DNA of 64,000 nucleotides, taken from assembly GCF_020982545.1 (NCBI RefSeq), contig NZ_JAJKLK010000031.1:1-64000 (forward strand), given 5' to 3'. A program made the translations under genes and the position numbers. Position 1 is the stretch's first letter. The number at the start of each line of letters is the position of its first letter. Below the pieces are notes generated by a model that had not been told where the DNA came from, ran no database searches, and saw nothing but the letters and a program-made list of their open reading frames with translations. This document shows positions 1-9,014 of the stretch, in pieces. The stretch is from Streptomyces sp. MNU76 (GTDB lineage: Bacteria > Actinomycetota > Actinomycetes > Streptomycetales > Streptomycetaceae).

Positions 1-559
<559 letters not shown>

Positions 560-653
560 CAGTTGCTCGCGTCCACTGTGTTGGTTCTGAAACCACGAAC
601 AACCCCATTTCTCATGGTCACGAGGGATGGTGCGGTATTCATAGTTTCATAGT

Positions 654-773
654 GTTTCGGTGGTCATAGCGTGAGGGAAACGCCCGGTTACATTCCGAAC
701 CCGGAAGCTAAGCCTTACAGCGCCGATGGTACTGCAGGGGGGACCCTGTGGGAGAGTAGGACGCCGCCGAACT
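654..773 (+). rRNA. 5S ribosomal RNA
   Basis: Typical streptomycete 5S: it begins GTTTCGGTGGTCATAGCG, contains the conserved CCCGGTTACATTCCGAACC block near 682-702 and ends in the complementary CGCCGCCGAAC helix. Length is about 120 nt. It lies about 95 nt downstream of 23S, completing an rrn operon. Confidence 0.96.
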
Positions 774-781
774 CCTTTTAG

Positions 782-826
782 AGCTCTGGCTCTTGGGCAC
801 ACAAGCCCAGGAGCCAGAGCTTTTTT
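782..826 (+). terminator. Intrinsic terminator of the rrn operon
   Basis: A long near-perfect hairpin has arms AGCTCTGGCTCTTGGGC (782-798) and GCCCAGGAGCCAGAGCT (805-821). It is followed directly by a T run (821-826), just after the 5S gene. Confidence 0.93.
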
Positions 827-883
827 GCGTTGAGGTAGGGTCAGGGGGCATCGTTGGCTCATTTTCCCCCAGGAGGCACCCGG

Positions 884-1492
884 GTGGAGGTCCAGGAGAC
901 ACGGGTCCAGACGGACCGGGTCCTCACCATCCCGAACATCCTCAGCATGGCGCGGCTCGTTGGCGTTCCCGTCTTCCTGTGGCTGATTCTCTGGCCGGAG
1001 TTCGGCGGCCCCAAAGTCGACGGCTGGGCGCTCCTGGTGCTCGCTCTCAGCGGCGTCAGTGACTATCTGGACGGCATGCTGGCCCGACGCTGGAACCAGA
1101 TCAGCAGCCTCGGCCGGCTTCTCGATCCCGCGGCTGACAGGTTGTACATCCTGTCCACTCTCGTGGGGCTCACCTGGCGCGAGATTCTGCCCTTGTGGTT
1201 GACCGCTGTACTGCTCCTGCGTGAGCTGGTTCTGCTGGTGATGGTGGCCATCCTCAGACGGCACGGCTATCCGCCGCCCCAGGTGAACTTCCTCGGCAAG
1301 GCGGCTACGTTCAACCTGATGTATGCCTTCCCGTTGCTGCTGCTCAGTGACGGAAGCGGATGGATCTCGTCACTCGCTGCTATTTTCGGATGGGCGTTCG
1401 CCGGATGGGGTACAACGCTGTACTGGTGGGCAGGGATCCTCTACGTGGTTCAGGTCCGCCGACTCGTCAGTGCGGACGCCATGGCCGATTGA
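884..1492 (+). CDS. CDP-alcohol phosphatidyltransferase family membrane protein
   Basis: A 202-residue integral membrane enzyme that should transfer a phosphatidyl group from CDP-diacylglycerol to an alcohol acceptor. The family signature DG-x2-AR-x8-G-x3-D-x3-D is present (DYLDGMLARR...GRLLDPAADR), with several hydrophobic segments around it. GTG at 884 is chosen over the in-frame ATG at 854 because AGGAGG (871-876) sits 7 nt before it. It heads the conserved block also seen in mycobacteria, where the matching gene is pgsA2. The acceptor alcohol cannot be read from sequence. No frameshift or odd composition is seen. Confidence 0.88.
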   Translation: MEVQETRVQTDRVLTIPNILSMARLVGVPVFLWLILWPEFGGPKVDGWALLVLALSGVSDYLDGMLARRWNQISSLGRLLDPAADRLYILSTLVGLTWREILPLWLTAVLLLRELVLLVMVAILRRHGYPPPQVNFLGKAATFNLMYAFPLLLLSDGSGWISSLAAIFGWAFAGWGTTLYWWAGILYVVQVRRLVSADAMAD

Positions 1493-1604
1493 GCCCGCCC
1501 AGTGGGCGGCCGTTAGTGGCTCGATGGCCCGCGTCGGAAAAGTGCGGGACAATCTGGACGGGTGAAGTCGGCTAGACCGTCTCTTCAAGGAGGACGCTTC
1601 CGAC

Positions 1605-4100
1605 ATGAAGGCCGTCGTGATGGCCGGAGGCGAAGGCACACGCCTTCGCCCCATGACCTCGAGCATGCCCAAACCGCTCCTGCCCGTGGCGAACCGCCCG
1701 ATCATGGAGCACGTACTGCGGCTGCTCAAAAGGCATGGGCTCAACGAGACCGTCGTTACTGTTCAGTTCCTGGCGTCACTCGTCAAGAACTACTTCGGGG
1801 ACGGCGAGGAGCTCGGGATGGAGCTCTCCTATGCCAACGAGGAGAAGCCACTCGGTACCGCCGGGAGCGTCAAGAACGCCGAGGAGGCGCTGAAGGACGA
1901 TGCCTTCCTCGTCATCTCCGGGGATGCCCTCACCGACTTCGACCTCACCGAGCTCATCAATTTCCACAAGGAAAAGGGTGCGCTGGTCACCGTCTGTCTG
2001 ACTCGGGTGCCGAATCCGTTGGAATTCGGTATCACGATCGTGGACGAGGAAGGCAAGGTCGAGCGATTCCTGGAGAAGCCCACCTGGGGCCAGGTCTTCT
2101 CCGACACCGTCAACACGGGCATCTATGTGATGGAGCCCGAGGTCTTCGACTACGTCGAGGCAGACGTTCCCGTCGACTGGTCCGGCGATGTCTTCCCGCA
2201 GCTGATGAAGGAGGGCAAGCCGGTCTACGGCTATGTCGCCGAGGGCTACTGGGAGGACGTCGGCACGCACGAGAGCTATGTGAAGGCTCAGGCCGACGTG
2301 CTGGAGGGCAAGGTCGACGTCGAGATCGACGGGTTCGAGCTCTCGCCCGGTGTGTGGATCGCCGAAGGCGCCGAAGTACACCCCGACGCCGTGCTGCGCG
2401 GGCCGCTGTACATCGGGGACTACGCCAAGGTGGAAGCCGGCGCCGAAATCCGCGAGCACACGGTCGTGGGCTCGAACGTCGTCGTCAAGAGCGGGGCCTT
2501 TCTGCACAAGGCCGTGGTCCACGACAACGTCTACATCGGGCAGCACAGCAATTTGCGTGGCTGCGTGGTCGGAAAGAACACCGACATCATGCGCGCCGCG
2601 CGGATCGAGGACGGCGCGGTGATCGGCGACGAGTGTCTCGTCGGCGAAGAATCGATCATCCAGGGGAACGTGCGCGTCTACCCCTTCAAGACGATCGAGG
2701 CCGGTGCTTTCGTCAACACCTCGGTGATCTGGGAATCCCGAGGGCAGGCCCACCTGTTCGGTGCCCGGGGCGTCTCCGGCATCCTGAACGTGGAGATCAC
2801 CCCCGAGCTGGCCGTGAGGCTCGCGGGAGCCTATGCCACGACCCTCAAGAAGGGTTCCACGGTCACCACCGCCCGCGACCACTCCCGAGGCGCCCGCGCG
2901 CTGAAGCGGGCGGTCATCTCGGCGCTGCAGGCCAGCGCCATCGACGTACGGGACCTGGAGAACGTCCCGCTGCCGGTGGCTCGGCAGCAGACCGCCCGGG
3001 GCAGCGCCGGCGGGATCATGATCCGGACGACACCGGGCGTTCCCGACTCCGTCGACATCATGTTCTTCGACGGGCAGGGCGCCGACCTGTCGCAGGCCAG
3101 CCAGCGCAAGCTGGACCGGGTGTTCGCGCGGCAGGAGTACAGGCGCGCGTTCCCGGGCGAGATCGGGGACCTGCACTTCCCGGCCAGCGTGTTCGACTCG
3201 TACACCGGGTCGTTGCTCCGCAACGTCGACACCACCGGGATCGCCGAGTCGGGGCTCAAGGTCGTCGTGGACGCGTCCAACGGCAGCGCCGGCCTGGTGC
3301 TGCCGAGTCTGCTCGGCAAGCTGGGTGTCGACTCGCTGACGATCAACCCGGGCCTCGACGAGTCGCGCCCGACGGAGACGGGCGACATGAGGCGCTCCGG
3401 TCTGGTGCGACTGGGCGAGATCGTCGCGTCCTCGCGGGCCGCGTTCGGCGTCCGGTTCGACCCTGTCGGTGAACGGCTGTCGCTCGTCGACGAGAAGGGC
3501 CGGATCGTCGAGGACGACCGGGCCCTGCTGGTCATGCTCGACCTGGTGGCCGCCGAACGGCGGAGCGGACGGGTCGCCCTCCCTGTCACCACCACCAGGA
3601 TCGGCGAGCAGGTCGCCGCGTACCACGGCACGCAGGTCGAGTGGACGACCACCTCGCCCGACGACCTCACGCGGGTCGGCGGGGACGAGACGACCATCTT
3701 CGGCGGCGACGGGCGCGGCGGTTTCATCGTGCCGGAGTTCAGCAGCGTCTTCGACGGGACGGCGGCCTTCGTACGGCTCATCGGGTTGGTGGCGCGCACG
3801 CAGCTCACGCTCAGCCAGATCGACGCGCGGATTCCACGGGCGCACGTCCTGAAGCGGGATCTCGCCACTCCGTGGGCCGTCAAGGGCCTGGTGATGCGGC
3901 GGGTCGTGGAGGCGGCCGGGGACCGTTTCGTGGACACCACCGACGGGGTGCGGGTCGTGGAGACCGACGGGCGGTGGGTCATGGTCCTGCCGGACCCCGC
4001 CGAAGCCGTCACGCATCTGTGGGCCGAGGGGCCCGACGACGCCTCGGCGCAGGCCCTGCTGGACGAGTGGGCGGCGGTCGTGGACAGCGCCGGCCGCTGA
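1605..4100 (+). CDS. Mannose-1-phosphate guanylyltransferase-like / phosphomannomutase-like fusion protein
   Basis: An 831-residue protein. The N-terminal third is a nucleotidyltransferase with the signature MAGGEGTRLRPMTSSMPKP at residues 5-23. The middle has left-handed beta-helix hexapeptide repeats (about 250-370), as in GDP-mannose pyrophosphorylases. The C-terminal half resembles phosphomannomutase, including ARDHSRGARALKRA. In that half the usual phosphoserine loop (TASHNP type) reads RTTPGVPDS and the DGDGDR-type metal loop is altered, so I infer the mutase domain is inactive or regulatory. Predicted product: GDP-mannose or a related NDP-sugar for glycans. The SD AAGGAGG lies just before ATG 1605. 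Confidence 0.85.
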   Translation: MKAVVMAGGEGTRLRPMTSSMPKPLLPVANRPIMEHVLRLLKRHGLNETVVTVQFLASLVKNYFGDGEELGMELSYANEEKPLGTAGSVKNAEEALKDDAFLVISGDALTDFDLTELINFHKEKGALVTVCLTRVPNPLEFGITIVDEEGKVERFLEKPTWGQVFSDTVNTGIYVMEPEVFDYVEADVPVDWSGDVFPQLMKEGKPVYGYVAEGYWEDVGTHESYVKAQADVLEGKVDVEIDGFELSPGVWIAEGAEVHPDAVLRGPLYIGDYAKVEAGAEIREHTVVGSNVVVKSGAFLHKAVVHDNVYIGQHSNLRGCVVGKNTDIMRAARIEDGAVIGDECLVGEESIIQGNVRVYPFKTIEAGAFVNTSVIWESRGQAHLFGARGVSGILNVEITPELAVRLAGAYATTLKKGSTVTTARDHSRGARALKRAVISALQASAIDVRDLENVPLPVARQQTARGSAGGIMIRTTPGVPDSVDIMFFDGQGADLSQASQRKLDRVFARQEYRRAFPGEIGDLHFPASVFDSYTGSLLRNVDTTGIAESGLKVVVDASNGSAGLVLPSLLGKLGVDSLTINPGLDESRPTETGDMRRSGLVRLGEIVASSRAAFGVRFDPVGERLSLVDEKGRIVEDDRALLVMLDLVAAERRSGRVALPVTTTRIGEQVAAYHGTQVEWTTTSPDDLTRVGGDETTIFGGDGRGGFIVPEFSSVFDGTAAFVRLIGLVARTQLTLSQIDARIPRAHVLKRDLATPWAVKGLVMRRVVEAAGDRFVDTTDGVRVVETDGRWVMVLPDPAEAVTHLWAEGPDDASAQALLDEWAAVVDSAGR

Positions 4101-4198
4101 TCGACCTCGCACGCGCGCGTGCCGGACAAGTGCCCCCAACGGGGCCTGTCCGGCACGCCGGTGGGGCCATTCGGAGGTAGTGGTCGCGACGTGCGACG

Positions 4199-5104
4199 AT
4201 GTGCGGCATGCCGCAGCAGCCCCCCGTTCGGAGCACACCCGCGCGCCCGTCGCGTCCGGACGCCTCCATGTCGCTGCTCAACAACGTCATGGACCACAGC
4301 CTCGACGCCGGATACGCCGAGGCCGCCGCCCGCAAGAAGGCCGCGGGCACCGCGGGCATGCCGAAGACGGTGCGGGCCAAGCTGGGACTCGCGGTCGGTC
4401 TGGTCCTCGCCGCCCTGGTGGTGACGGTGGGTGCCGCGCAGGCGCGCATCAGCGCGCCCGTGGTCGCCAAGGAGCGCGAGGAGCTCATCGACCGCATCCA
4501 GGAGGAGACCGCCGCCGCGGACGAGCTCGAGGACTCCGTGGACGATCTCCGGGACGACGTGAGCGCACGCCAGCGCAAAGCCCTCAAGGACGACGGCGGC
4601 AGCGACGGGAACGACCTGATGGGCATCCTGTCGGGCGCCGTCGAGGTGCACGGCCCCGGAGTCCGCCTCGTCGTCAACGACTCCAAGGGCGCCGGTCAGG
4701 GCGGTGACGGAGACCCGCGGGAGACCTCCGGGTTCTCGGACACGGGCCGTGTGCGGGACCGTGACATGCAGCGGGTCGTCAACGGGCTGTGGGAGTCCGG
4801 CGCCGAAGCCATCTCGGTCAACGGCCAGCGGCTCACCGCGCTGTCGGCGATCAGGGCCGCGGGCGACGCGATACTGGTCGACAACAAGCCCCTGGCACCG
4901 CCGTACACGGTCCTCGCGGTGGGGGACGGGCAGCGGCTGAGTACCAGGTTCCAGAACAGCCCCGACGGGCTGTACCTGCATGCCCTCCAGGAGAACTTCG
5001 GCATCCGCACGAGCATTTCCGTCGAGGACGACCTCAAGGTGCCGGCTGCGCCGAGCGTGATCGTACGAACAGCAGAACCCAGCACAGAGAAGGGCACATC
5101 GTGA
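4199..5104 (+). CDS. DUF881 family membrane-anchored protein (first copy)
   Basis: A 301-residue protein with one transmembrane segment at about residues 60-80 (LGLAVGLVLAALVVTVGAA). A short acidic coiled-coil stretch follows, then a DUF881 domain (VEVHGPGVRLVVND... GAEAISVNGQRLT). The bulk should lie outside the membrane. The start is uncertain between ATG 4199 and ATG 4208, neither with a good SD. It overlaps the next gene by GTGA, so translation is probably coupled. This and the second DUF881 gene flank the small basic protein gene, as in mycobacteria (Rv1823-Rv1825). The molecular function of the family is not established. Confidence 0.85.
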   Translation: MCGMPQQPPVRSTPARPSRPDASMSLLNNVMDHSLDAGYAEAAARKKAAGTAGMPKTVRAKLGLAVGLVLAALVVTVGAAQARISAPVVAKEREELIDRIQEETAAADELEDSVDDLRDDVSARQRKALKDDGGSDGNDLMGILSGAVEVHGPGVRLVVNDSKGAGQGGDGDPRETSGFSDTGRVRDRDMQRVVNGLWESGAEAISVNGQRLTALSAIRAAGDAILVDNKPLAPPYTVLAVGDGQRLSTRFQNSPDGLYLHALQENFGIRTSISVEDDLKVPAAPSVIVRTAEPSTEKGTS

Positions 5105-5433
5105 TCGCCGTACTCGGCCTCGTCCTCGGAGTCGTGGCCGGACTGTTGGTCCGGCCCGAGGTACCGGCGGTGGTAGAGCCGTATCTCCCCATCGCCGTGG
5201 TGGCGGCGCTGGACGCCGTCTTCGGTGGTCTGCGCGCGATGCTGGACGGCATCTTCGACGACAAGGTCTTCGTCGTGTCGTTCCTGTCGAACGTGGTCGT
5301 GGCCGCCCTGATCGTCTTCCTCGGTGACAAGTTGGGCGTCGGCGCCCAGCTGTCCACGGGCGTCGTGGTCGTTCTCGGCATCCGCATCTTCTCCAACGCC
5401 GCGGCGATCCGCCGGCACGTGTTCCGGGCGTGA
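5101..5433 (+). CDS. sbp: Small basic membrane protein (sbp/DUF1290 family)
   Basis: A 110-residue membrane protein with about three hydrophobic segments (5-20, 27-45, 55-75 and on) and a conserved centre, ALDAVFGGLRAMLDG. The GTG start overlaps the TGA of the upstream DUF881 gene (GTGA at 5101-5104). The same overlap is repeated at its own 3' end, so the three genes form a tight translationally coupled unit. Family members are conserved across actinobacteria and some firmicutes. Their role at the envelope is unknown. Confidence 0.88.
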   Translation: MIAVLGLVLGVVAGLLVRPEVPAVVEPYLPIAVVAALDAVFGGLRAMLDGIFDDKVFVVSFLSNVVVAALIVFLGDKLGVGAQLSTGVVVVLGIRIFSNAAAIRRHVFRA

Positions 5434-6323
5434 GGCCGATGAGCGACCAGGACCGCACGCCCGATCCGAAGCCGACTCCCGGTGCGGGAGAGGACGACGC
5501 GCCCACGACCCGGCTGCGCCGGGAACTTCCGCAGGAAGTGGCCCCCATGGCCCCCACGGCCATCGAGGAGCCCGGTGAGGCACCTCAGGAGGAGAAGAAC
5601 AGGCTGACCGGGCGGCAGCGGCTGGCCCAGGGGCTGTGGCCGCCGCGCTTCACCCGTGCCCAACTCATCGTGGCCCTGCTGCTGTTCGGCCTCGGCTTCG
5701 GGCTGGCCATCCAGGTGGCCTCCACCAACGACGACAGCGCGCTGCGCGGAGCACGCCAGGAGGACCTCGTTCGCATCCTGGATGAACTGGATGACCGTAC
5801 GCAGCGTCTGGAGGAGGAGAAGCAGGGTCTGGAGGATCAGCGCACCGAGCTGGAGAACAGCTCGGACCAGGCTGAGGAGGCGCGCAAGCAGACGGTCGAG
5901 AAGGAGCGGCAACTCGGAATTCTGGCGGGCACGGTGGCGGCGCAGGGGCCCGGCATCACACTGACGATCGACGACACGAAGGGGACGGTCGAGGCGGACA
6001 TGTTGCTCGACGCGATCCAGGAGCTGCGCGCGGCCGGTGCGGAGGCGATCCAGGTGAACGGTGTGAGGGTCGTGGCCAGCACGTATCTGACTGATTCCGA
6101 CGACGGAATCAGTGTCGACGGGAACAAGATCACCCAGCCGTTTCGTTTCAAGGTCATCGGCAACCCGCAGGACCTCGAGCCCGCACTGAACATCCCCGGA
6201 GGAGTGGTGCAGACACTGGAGAAGGAGCAGGCCACCGTGACCGTGCGGCGGGCGGAGAAGATCGTCGTGGACGCCTTGCGAGCGGCGAAGCGGCCTGACT
6301 ACGCTCGGTCGTCCTCCCAGTGA
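5430..6323 (+). CDS. DUF881 family membrane-anchored protein (second copy)
   Basis: A 297-residue paralogue of the gene at 4199. It has an acidic/proline-rich cytoplasmic N-terminus (1-65) and one transmembrane helix near 75-92 (LIVALLLFGLGFGLAIQVA). A strong charged coiled coil follows (about 100-160), then a DUF881 domain (GPGITLTIDDTKG... GAEAIQVNGVRV). Start is GTG 5430, overlapping the sbp stop as GTGA; ATG 5439 is the alternative. The paired DUF881 proteins around sbp suggest an envelope complex, by context only. Confidence 0.85.
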   Translation: MRPMSDQDRTPDPKPTPGAGEDDAPTTRLRRELPQEVAPMAPTAIEEPGEAPQEEKNRLTGRQRLAQGLWPPRFTRAQLIVALLLFGLGFGLAIQVASTNDDSALRGARQEDLVRILDELDDRTQRLEEEKQGLEDQRTELENSSDQAEEARKQTVEKERQLGILAGTVAAQGPGITLTIDDTKGTVEADMLLDAIQELRAAGAEAIQVNGVRVVASTYLTDSDDGISVDGNKITQPFRFKVIGNPQDLEPALNIPGGVVQTLEKEQATVTVRRAEKIVVDALRAAKRPDYARSSSQ

Positions 6324-6513
6324 ACCGCAGGTGCATGGGGCCCGTCCGGCGAGGGCATGAGGTTGCGGGGGGTCGGCGCACCGAATGGGTGGTGCGTGGT
6401 GGAAACTGTCCGGTGGGTACGGACGTTGTGAGGTTGTCCGGCTCGGCCGGTGTGTTCAGTCAGGGTTCGTCCTGCCCCACGGGCGGGTCTGTTTCGGTCA
6501 AGGGGAATCGCCC

Positions 6514-7356
6514 GTGAAGTTGTTTGCGAAGTTGTTCGGCAAGAGCGCGCGAGAGGGCAGCGACAACGCGACCTCCCGCCATCGCGCGCAGCCTTCGGAG
6601 GCGGAGGGCCAGGGCGGTGAGCGCCCCATGTTCCGGGACCAGATCGCTGGTCCGGGAGGTGACATTTCCGGAGGTCAGGGCGCGCCGTCTGTTGACCCTG
6701 CCCAGTCAGGCCGCATAGGTTTCGGGGATCCGTCAACCTCAGGTACGGGTGGAGGTTTCGCTTCAGACCCGTATGCGTCCAATGCCCCGGCGGGGCAGCC
6801 GCGGCAGGAGGATCCGTCGATGTCGGCCCTGGTGTGTACGAGGTGCGGTAACCGCAACGCGGAGAACAGTCGCTTCTGCTCGAACTGCGGTGCTCCGCTG
6901 CGGGCCGGCGCGACTCCCGAGCGTCCGTCCGAGACGACCTCCACGATCTCCATCTCCGGCCTCGAGGCCTATGACTCCGAGGTCACCGGCCAGACCCAGC
7001 TGCCGGCGCTTTCTCCCGAGGCCCAGGCCGCCGTCGACGCGCTCCCGCTCGGCTCGGCACTCCTCGTCGTGCGTCGCGGCCCGAACGCGGGCAGCCGCTT
7101 CCTGCTGGACGGCGATCTGACCACGGCCGGCCGCCACCCGCAGAGCGACATCTTCCTGGACGACGTGACCGTGTCGCGTCGCCATGTGGAGTTCCGCCGG
7201 GGCCAGGACGGCTCGTTCACGGTCGCTGACGTCGGCAGCCTGAACGGCACGTACGTCAATCGTGAGCGGATCGACCAGGTCGCCCTGCACAACGGCGACG
7301 AGGTGCAGATCGGCAAGTACCGGCTGGTCTTCTACGCGAGCCAGCGGGGCTACTGA
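6514..7356 (+). CDS. FHA-domain protein of the GarA/OdhI family with an N-terminal zinc ribbon
   Basis: A 280-residue protein. The C-terminal FHA domain (about 175-280) carries the block GSALLVVRRGPNAGSRFLLD, SRRHVEFR and VGSLNGTYVNRE, near-identical to mycobacterial GarA. Residues 140-143 read ETTS, the phospho-threonine motif of GarA/OdhI. In that family, kinase phosphorylation there makes the FHA domain bind its own tail and releases 2-oxoglutarate dehydrogenase or glutamate enzymes. Unlike GarA, about 130 residues precede the motif, with a CxxC...CxxC zinc ribbon at about 107-127. GTG 6514 is chosen because AGGGGA precedes it by about 8 nt; an in-frame start at 6385 is possible. Likely a Ser/Thr-kinase-controlled switch of central nitrogen/carbon metabolism. 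Confidence 0.87.
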   Translation: MKLFAKLFGKSAREGSDNATSRHRAQPSEAEGQGGERPMFRDQIAGPGGDISGGQGAPSVDPAQSGRIGFGDPSTSGTGGGFASDPYASNAPAGQPRQEDPSMSALVCTRCGNRNAENSRFCSNCGAPLRAGATPERPSETTSTISISGLEAYDSEVTGQTQLPALSPEAQAAVDALPLGSALLVVRRGPNAGSRFLLDGDLTTAGRHPQSDIFLDDVTVSRRHVEFRRGQDGSFTVADVGSLNGTYVNRERIDQVALHNGDEVQIGKYRLVFYASQRGY

Positions 7357-7360
7357 CCCT

Positions 7361-7381
7361 CCCCCGGACCGCGTCCGGGGG
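7361..7381 (+). terminator. GC-rich hairpin between the FHA and MerR genes
   Basis: CCCCCGGAC - CGC - GTCCGGGGG, a 9-bp stem with a 3-nt loop starting 5 nt after the FHA stop codon. No T run follows. It could attenuate or terminate transcription, or protect the upstream 3' end. Confidence 0.5.
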
Positions 7382-7398
7382 GACCCCAGGGAAGGTCC

Positions 7399-8154
7399 AT
7401 GCTTCGAACAACGAGCGGTGGTGCCGACCACGGCACCGCCGCCGCGGACAGTGGCCTAGTGAGCATCGGCACGGTGCTGAACGCACTGCGCGAGGAGTTC
7501 CCCGAGGTAACCATCTCCAAGATCCGTTTCCTGGAGTCGGAGGGGCTCATCGAGCCGCAGCGGACCCCCTCGGGGTATCGCAAGTTCAGCGCCGAGGACG
7601 TCGAGCGCCTGGGGCACGTTCTCAGGATGCAGCGGGACCACTATCTGCCGCTCAAGGTGATCCGCGAGCATCTGGAGGCCCTGGAGCGGGGCGAGGACGT
7701 ACGGCTGCCGTCCGTGGGGCGTCAGCGTGACGTGGGCGACGGAGAGCGCCTGAGCGAGTTCTTCGGGGAGCCGGAGGAGGCGCCGGCGGCCCGGATCGGG
7801 CGCGATGAGCTTCTGGCCGGCGCCGGGATCGGCGAGGAGCAGCTGACGGAGTGGGAGTCGTACGGGCTGGTGGCCGCGCTGCCGGACGGTTCGTACGAGG
7901 CCGAGACCCTCACCGTCGCCACGCTTGTGGTCGAACTGGGGCGGTTCGGTATCGAGCCACGGCATCTGAGGGTGATGCGGGCCGCCGCGGATCGCGAGGC
8001 GGGGCTCGTGGATCAGGTGGTGGCGCCGCTGCGTCTGCATCGCAATCCGCAGACCAGGGCCCATGCGGAGGACCGCACGCGGGAGCTGGCAGGGCTCACG
8101 GTGAAGCTGCACGCGGCTCTGGTGCGCAGCGCGCTGGGCGTTCGAATCCGCTGA
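7399..8154 (+). CDS. MerR family regulator (FtsR-like)
   Basis: A 251-residue regulator with an N-terminal MerR winged helix (about 21-90: IGTVLNALREEFPEVTISKIRFLESEGLI...PSGYRKFS). A second helical region is present, but no cysteine metal-binding tail. Its place directly after the GarA-like gene and before the bifunctional nuclease matches Rv1828 of mycobacteria and FtsR of corynebacteria, an activator of ftsZ. By orthology it may regulate cell division; the sequence itself shows only the DNA-binding family. Start ATG 7399 follows AGGGAAGG. Confidence 0.83.
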   Translation: MLRTTSGGADHGTAAADSGLVSIGTVLNALREEFPEVTISKIRFLESEGLIEPQRTPSGYRKFSAEDVERLGHVLRMQRDHYLPLKVIREHLEALERGEDVRLPSVGRQRDVGDGERLSEFFGEPEEAPAARIGRDELLAGAGIGEEQLTEWESYGLVAALPDGSYEAETLTVATLVVELGRFGIEPRHLRVMRAAADREAGLVDQVVAPLRLHRNPQTRAHAEDRTRELAGLTVKLHAALVRSALGVRIR

Positions 8155-8226
8155 GGCGCGGTGTTCGCCTGTGGCGGATCGGGCAGCCGATCTGTGCCCG
8201 ACTACCCAAACATCCCGAGCACGGCC

Positions 8227-8239
8227 TAGGGTTGCTGTG
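8227..8239 (+). promoter_or_regulatory. Putative leaderless promoter of the bifunctional nuclease gene
   Basis: TAGGGT (8227-8232) fits a streptomycete -10 box (TAnnnT) and ends 6 nt before the GTG start at 8239. Transcription would then begin at or next to the start codon. There is no Shine-Dalgarno sequence before this GTG, which agrees with leaderless translation. No convincing -35 box. Confidence 0.4.
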
Positions 8240-8712
8240 TGAACGAGCTCGATGTCGTAGGTGTCCGGGTCGAGATGCCCTCCAACCAACCGATCGTGCT
8301 CCTGCGCGAAGTGGGAGGCGATCGTTACCTCCCCATCTGGATCGGGCCGGGGGAGGCGACGGCGATCGCTTTCGCCCAGCAGGGCATGGCCCCCGCGCGG
8401 CCGCTGACCCACGACCTGTTCAAGGATGTGCTGGAGGCCGTCGGCCAGGAGCTCACGGAAGTGCGCATCACCGACCTGCGTGAGGGCGTCTTCTACGCGG
8501 AGCTGGTGTTCGCCAGTGGGGTCGAGGTGAGTGCGCGGCCGTCCGACGCCATAGCGCTGGCGTTGCGTACCGGTACGCCGATCTTCGGCAGTGACGGGGT
8601 ACTCGACGACGCGGGCATCGCGATCCCGGACGAGCAGGAGGACGAGGTGGAGAAGTTCCGCGAGTTCCTCGACCAGATCTCGCCCGAGGACTTCGGTACG
8701 AACAGTCAGTGA
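8239..8712 (+). CDS. Bifunctional nuclease domain protein (BFN/DUF151)
   Basis: A 157-residue protein of the DUF151/BFN family. The domain spans nearly the whole chain: an N-terminal VRVEMPSNQPIVLLRE strand pair, WIGPGEATAIAF, RPLTHDLFKDVLEA, and the signature SARPSDAIALALRTGTPIF at about 99-117. Plant and Thermotoga relatives are linked to nuclease activity. In actinobacteria the role is not settled. It sits between two MerR genes, as Rv1829 does in mycobacteria. Confidence 0.85.
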   Translation: MNELDVVGVRVEMPSNQPIVLLREVGGDRYLPIWIGPGEATAIAFAQQGMAPARPLTHDLFKDVLEAVGQELTEVRITDLREGVFYAELVFASGVEVSARPSDAIALALRTGTPIFGSDGVLDDAGIAIPDEQEDEVEKFREFLDQISPEDFGTNSQ

Positions 8713-8956
8713 GCCGGGTGGGCGGTGGTGCGAGGCCGTGCGATCTCGACGCCGCCCGTCGCGATGTCCGTGCATGTATCCAGGTGGCGGGGCATTGCTG
8801 CTCTGAGGGCGTCCGAGCGGGGGTCCGCACGTGCCGGGGAACTGTGTGCCGTCAGTCGGCTCCGCCGGAGTGCATTCGGCTAGCCTTTCCCCGCGGGAGG
8901 GCACGCGAAACCACTCTCAGGGTGATTATCACTCGGCGTGGCGAGTGCGGTGGTCG

Positions 8957-8985
8957 TTGACGCACCCCTGGTGGCTGCCTACCGT
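8957..8985 (+). promoter_or_regulatory. Housekeeping-type promoter upstream of the second MerR gene
   Basis: TTGACG (8957-8962), 17-bp spacer, TACCGT (8980-8985), 30 bp before the GTG start at 9015. The hexamers and spacing fit a sigma-70/HrdB promoter. The 300 bp before it (8713-9014) hold no gene. A small palindrome GTGATTATCAC lies near 8920-8930 and could be an operator. Confidence 0.5.
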
Positions 8986-9014
8986 CGATAGGCAGGTCAA
9001 GGACGGAGGTCGGC

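Noticed and set aside
560..653. tRNA or other small RNA in the 23S-5S spacer
   Set aside because: No cloverleaf or conserved tRNA boxes could be found.
4204..4213. Palindrome CGGCATGCCG, also near 10939 and 25763
   Set aside because: Short GC-rich palindrome expected by chance; two copies overlap likely start codons but no regulatory pattern emerged.
1776..4238. Long reverse-strand open frames opposite the ManC-like gene
   Set aside because: Antisense shadows of a high-GC gene: biased, low-complexity translation and no motifs.
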